Shown here: positions 24,023 to 26,118 of the stretch, in pieces | How positions within the stretch are numbered: position 1 is the stretch's first letter | Layout of the letters: each line of letters begins with the position of its first letter | Assembly (NCBI GenBank): GCA_937885345.1 | Contig: CAKZZH010000046.1 | Location: 1-26,118 of the forward strand | Reading direction: 5' to 3' | Source of the DNA: an uncultured Lachnospiraceae bacterium | Lineage (GTDB): Bacteria > Bacillota > Clostridia > Lachnospirales > Lachnospiraceae | Length of the DNA: 26,118 nucleotides | Made by a program: the position numbers and the translations under genes | The notes under the pieces: model-generated | The model's input: only the letters and a program-made list of their open reading frames with translations | What the model was told of the DNA's origin: nothing | Database searches by the model: none

Positions 24023-24706
24023 TTACGCCTTAAAGTTTCTGTATCTTTCAAAATCTTCGGGCGTGGTTATTTTATAATTCTTCTCATCGCCCGGGATCAT
24101 CGCTATGTCCATTCCGGATATGATCGCAGGTTCGGAGGAACCGCTTACGTTAAGGATTTCATCGGGAAGCAGTGACTTACAGGCTGACAGATATTTACCG
24201 AATTTGAACGCCTCGGGTGTCTGCCCCGCAAAAAGCTTGTTTCTGGGGATAAGTTTATCCGCCCGTTCTCCGTTTTCACTGTAATATACGGTGTCCTTCA
24301 TAGGGATGACCGGAAGCGCACCATCGCGATCTTCGCAGGCTTTGATACACGCGCGTATTGTCTGCGAAGAAACATTCGGCCTTGCGGCATCGTGTATTAA
24401 AACGATGTCATCGGGCTCCATATTATCCGAGATATCCTTAAGAGCATTATATATCGAAAGTTGACGCGTTTGACCGGGAAGTGAGAATCCCCATACGATA
24501 CCTGCGGGATCACCTACATCTTCAAGGATCATATCGCGATAGTTCGGCTCGCAAACTATCTGAATAGATGTAATATCCGGTTCACTCACAAAAGGCATAA
24601 GTGCATATGTTATAATCATTTTATCGGAAATGCGCGCATACTGCTTGGGGATATCAAGCCCGACTCTGCTGCCCGTGCCGCCCGAAAGGATAATGGCAGT
24701 CACCAT
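24023..24706 (-). CDS. IspD/TarI-like cytidylyltransferase
   Basis: The 227-residue protein is a CTP-dependent transferase of the IspD/TarI family. The nucleotide loop is LSGGTGSRVG (7-16), the catalytic Lys21 sits in PKQY, HDAARP is at 105-110, and the C-terminal NYKITTPEDFERY is typical. Family members make CDP-methylerythritol (IspD) or CDP-ribitol and related CDP-polyols (TarI). The GQTPEAF segment and the neighbours favour a sugar-alcohol phosphate over the isoprenoid role, but an IspD role is not excluded. Its ATG shares one base with the epimerase stop (TGATG) and follows AAGGAG with eight-base spacing, so the two are translationally coupled. The dehydrogenase follows 36 bp downstream. 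Confidence 0.85.
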   Translation of the reverse strand: MVTAIILSGGTGSRVGLDIPKQYARISDKMIITYALMPFVSEPDITSIQIVCEPNYRDMILEDVGDPAGIVWGFSLPGQTRQLSIYNALKDISDNMEPDDIVLIHDAARPNVSSQTIRACIKACEDRDGALPVIPMKDTVYYSENGERADKLIPRNKLFAGQTPEAFKFGKYLSACKSLLPDEILNVSGSSEPAIISGMDIAMIPGDEKNYKITTPEDFERYRNFKA

Positions 24707-25377
24707 CACTCTATCTCCTTTCGAATATCCGCAAGAATCTGATCGTAGGGCTTATCCTTCCCGAAAAGGATAGTGGTTCCAAGCACAAATCCTCTGACGC
24801 CAAGAGGTGCATAGTCGCGCACACGGTCCATACTGCATGCTCCGTCCCAATATACGTTGAACTTCATATCGCGTCTTATTTCAAGAAGTCTCTTGATCTT
24901 CTCTCCTACATACGGGAGATACATCTGCCCGGCATTGCCCGGATTAACGGACATTACAAGAATCTTCTTGGCAATTCGAAGTATCTCGTAAACATACTCG
25001 ATACTTGTACCCGGGTTAATGGCAATGCCCGGAGTTATGCCGGCATCAATAACTTTCTGAAGGGTTGTGGAAGGATGGTATTCAGCTTCGGGGTGAATAT
25101 AAATCGTATCACCCTTCTTAAGCTTCTTTATAAAGAGTTCGATGGTATTGTTCGGATGCTCAACCATAAGATGTACATCAAGAGGTTTATCGGTAAGGGA
25201 TCTTATGCATGCAAGATCGTTCAGCGACATTGCATAATTATTCACATAACGTCCGTCCATAATATCGATGTGGAAAGAGTCGATTCCGGCTGCTTCAAGA
25301 GCCCTGACCTCTTTCTCAAGATTGCGATAATCCGCGCACATCATCGACGCCATAAATTCAACTTTAGTTTTACCCAT
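24706..25377 (-). CDS. Ribulose-phosphate 3-epimerase-like protein, divergent
   Basis: The 223-residue TIM-barrel protein keeps the four metal ligands of the Rpe family: His36 and Asp38 in FHIDIMDG, His69 in VHLMV and Asp178 in YWDGA. Other signatures are altered: SMMCADY where Rpe has S-LSADF, VNPGNAGQ where NPGFGGQ is usual, DGAC instead of DGG(I), and VLGTTILFG at the phosphate site. This is closer in feel to AlsE-type epimerases, so the sugar phosphate may differ from ribulose 5-phosphate. The ATG at 25377 follows GGGAGG; the longer frame from 25428 covers the leader. It is first of three genes and coupled to the cytidylyltransferase. A second, housekeeping rpe probably exists elsewhere. 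Confidence 0.85.
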   Translation of the reverse strand: MGKTKVEFMASMMCADYRNLEKEVRALEAAGIDSFHIDIMDGRYVNNYAMSLNDLACIRSLTDKPLDVHLMVEHPNNTIELFIKKLKKGDTIYIHPEAEYHPSTTLQKVIDAGITPGIAINPGTSIEYVYEILRIAKKILVMSVNPGNAGQMYLPYVGEKIKRLLEIRRDMKFNVYWDGACSMDRVRDYAPLGVRGFVLGTTILFGKDKPYDQILADIRKEIE

Positions 25378-25397
25378 ATTGCCTCCCAAGCATTTAG

Positions 25398-25433
25398 GAT
25401 CAGGGCTCTGAAACGCCCTTAAACACACTGATC
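25398..25433 (-). promoter_or_regulatory. Hairpin at the 5' end of the CDP-polyol operon transcript
   Basis: AGGGC (25402-25406) pairs with GCCCT (25415-25419), and GATC flanks at 25398-25401 and 25430-25433 can extend the fold. It begins at the predicted transcript start, so it would form a 5'-terminal stem-loop, possibly stabilising the mRNA. Confidence 0.35.
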
Positions 25434-25439
25434 ATTATA
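25434..25439 (-). promoter_or_regulatory. Extended -10 promoter of the epimerase operon
   Basis: On minus the sequence reads TGG directly before a perfect TATAAT, an extended -10 element. No good -35 is seen at 16-18 nt, as is usual for this promoter type. Transcription would start about 50 bp before the ATG at 25377. Confidence 0.55.
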
Positions 25440-25469
25440 CCACCATATCCCATAAAATAAAACGAAAAA

Positions 25470-25955
25470 CTACTCTTCATCCTCACCGTTTCTGAGCCTT
25501 ATCCGAAGCTCCTTAAAGAAATCCTGAAGGATCTTGCGGCACTCGTCCACAAGCACATCCCGCTCAACCTCGCACTGATGATTGAATTCCTTCATTTCAA
25601 GAAGATTAAGTATTGAGCCGCCGCAGCCTGCTTTGGGATTCATCGTCCCCATAACCACACGCGGTATTCTTGCCTGCACGATAGCACCCGCGCACATTTG
25701 ACAGGGTTCAAGCGTTATATATATCGTGCAGCCCTCAAGCCGCCAGTCACCCATGTATTTGCAAGCCTTTTTTATCGCACTGATCTCAGCATGCGCAAGT
25801 GTCGTATGCTCCGTCTTACGTCTGTTATAGCCTCTGGCGATTATTTTATTCTCATAGACGATAACACATCCGATCGGGACCTCACCGAGCCGGGCCGCCT
25901 TCTTAGCCTGTTTTATTGCCTCTTTCATATATCTTTCATCATCAGTCATGATCAT
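25470..25955 (-). CDS. tadA: tRNA-specific adenosine deaminase
   Basis: The 161-residue zinc deaminase converts the wobble adenosine of tRNA-Arg(ACG) to inosine. The zinc/catalytic motif HAE is at 55-57 and PCQMC at 84-88. The FNHQCEVERDVL region matches the family, where it is followed by a C-terminal helix. Length fits TadA (about 150-170). Two in-frame ATGs (25955 and 25949) are possible; I use the first because it overlaps the stop of a four-codon upstream frame as ATGA. A direct ribosome site for either ATG is poor (GGCGGG). It is transcribed alone, divergent from a GNAT gene. Confidence 0.94.
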   Translation of the reverse strand: MIMTDDERYMKEAIKQAKKAARLGEVPIGCVIVYENKIIARGYNRRKTEHTTLAHAEISAIKKACKYMGDWRLEGCTIYITLEPCQMCAGAIVQARIPRVVMGTMNPKAGCGGSILNLLEMKEFNHQCEVERDVLVDECRKILQDFFKELRIRLRNGEDEE

Positions 25956-25966
25956 ACCCGCCGCAT
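25952..25966 (-). other. Four-codon upstream frame coupled to tadA
   Basis: ATG CGG CGG GTA TGA (MRRV) runs from 25966 to 25952. It has an AAGGA site eight bases upstream, better than the site of tadA itself, and its TGA overlaps the tadA ATG as ATGA. It could load ribosomes for tadA by coupling. Translation is inferred from these signals only. Confidence 0.35.
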
Positions 25967-26014
25967 ATATTCTTTCCTTGCAATTAGCATTTATCCTGCT
26001 ATAAAATACTTAAT

Positions 26015-26026
26015 GGGGTGCACCCC
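26015..26026. repeat. 12-bp perfect palindrome in the tadA/GNAT divergent gap
   Basis: GGGGTGCACCCC is its own reverse complement and is GC-rich in an otherwise AT-rich 127-bp gap. It lies 59 bp before tadA and 7 bp before the candidate -35 box of the GNAT gene. It could be an operator; no regulator is known. Confidence 0.4.
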
Positions 26027-26033
26027 TCGCAGA

Positions 26034-26061
26034 TTGATTTTACCACTACAGAGCATAAAAT
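26034..26061 (+). promoter_or_regulatory. Candidate promoter of the GNAT gene
   Basis: TTGATT (26034-26039), 16 nt, TAAAAT (26056-26061), 21 bp before the ATG at 26083. Confidence 0.45.
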
Positions 26062-26082
26062 ACTACAGGAGACACAGCGAAT

Positions 26083-26118
26083 ATGCGTTTTGAATATGAA
26101 ACCGAGCGGCTTGTGCTG
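26083..26118 (+). CDS. GNAT family N-acetyltransferase, N-terminal part only
   Basis: Twelve codons are visible before the window ends. They read MRFEYETERLVL, and ETERLVLR is the usual opening of RimJ/RimL-type GNAT acetyltransferases, which transfer acetyl from acetyl-CoA to amines. AGGAG lies eleven bases upstream of the ATG, a slightly long spacing. The catalytic region is outside the window, so the call rests on the short opening motif and the ribosome site. Confidence 0.6.
   Translation, partial: MRFEYETERLVL

Noticed and set aside
1..26118. Mobile elements, CRISPR arrays, tRNA or rRNA genes
   Set aside because: No transposase or integrase motif, no regularly spaced repeats beyond the three 12-bp units, and no cloverleaf-like sequence were found by eye.

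Overview
The window looks like chromosomal DNA of a low-to-mid GC Firmicute, most probably a Lachnospiraceae member (Butyrivibrio-like). The reasons are strong AGGAGG-type ribosome sites, sigma-A type promoters, a CIRCE heat-shock operator, a DUF6472-type small cysteine protein, and a metG-tatD-rsmA housekeeping run. No tRNA, rRNA, insertion sequence, prophage or CRISPR array was seen. This is inference from gene content; no database search was possible.

Layout. 1-3.0 kb (minus): metG, tatD and the first part of rsmA, a conserved translation/maintenance operon. 3.1-4.7 kb (minus): a DPM1/GtrB-type glycosyltransferase followed by an HD-domain phosphohydrolase. 4.75-6.9 kb (plus): a polytopic DUF6056-like membrane protein and a two-TM protein, divergent from the glycosyltransferase across 93 bp that holds overlapping promoters centred on one perfect palindrome. 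7.0-7.7 kb (minus): deoC. 7.7-7.86 kb: an apparent remnant of a DUF4422-type glycosyltransferase. 7.86-11.5 kb (minus): a translationally coupled heterodimeric ABC exporter with one degenerate ATP site.

11.7-19.2 kb is the signalling part. A membrane HD-GYP protein (plus) converges on a minus-strand operon with its own promoter: a 68-aa lysine-rich protein, a 1442-aa periplasmic-propeller hybrid histidine kinase (HisKA-HATPase-REC-Hpt), a pseudo-REC/REC response regulator without output domain, and a DUF6472 protein that has lost its expected stop codon. No DNA-binding output is encoded, so the pathway probably signals through protein contacts. Coupling to the adjacent c-di-GMP enzymes (HD-GYP here, GGDEF at 21.9 kb) is possible but unproven.

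19.3-21.7 kb (minus): hsp20 with a CIRCE operator over its -35 and a structured leader, then ATP-type pckA with a perfect consensus promoter. 21.86-22.95 kb (plus): a membrane GGDEF protein, apparently leaderless. 22.95-25.4 kb (minus): an Rpe-like epimerase, an IspD/TarI-like cytidylyltransferase and a GatD-like zinc dehydrogenase, together resembling a pathway to a CDP-activated sugar alcohol. 25.5-25.97 kb (minus): tadA behind a four-codon upstream frame. The window ends in the first codons of a GNAT acetyltransferase (plus).

The most interesting points are the CDP-polyol operon, the output-less kinase/receiver operon with its unknown small protein, the non-stop DUF6472 gene with its inverted repeat, the symmetric divergent promoter, and two plus-strand genes whose -10 boxes lie 6 nt before the ATG.
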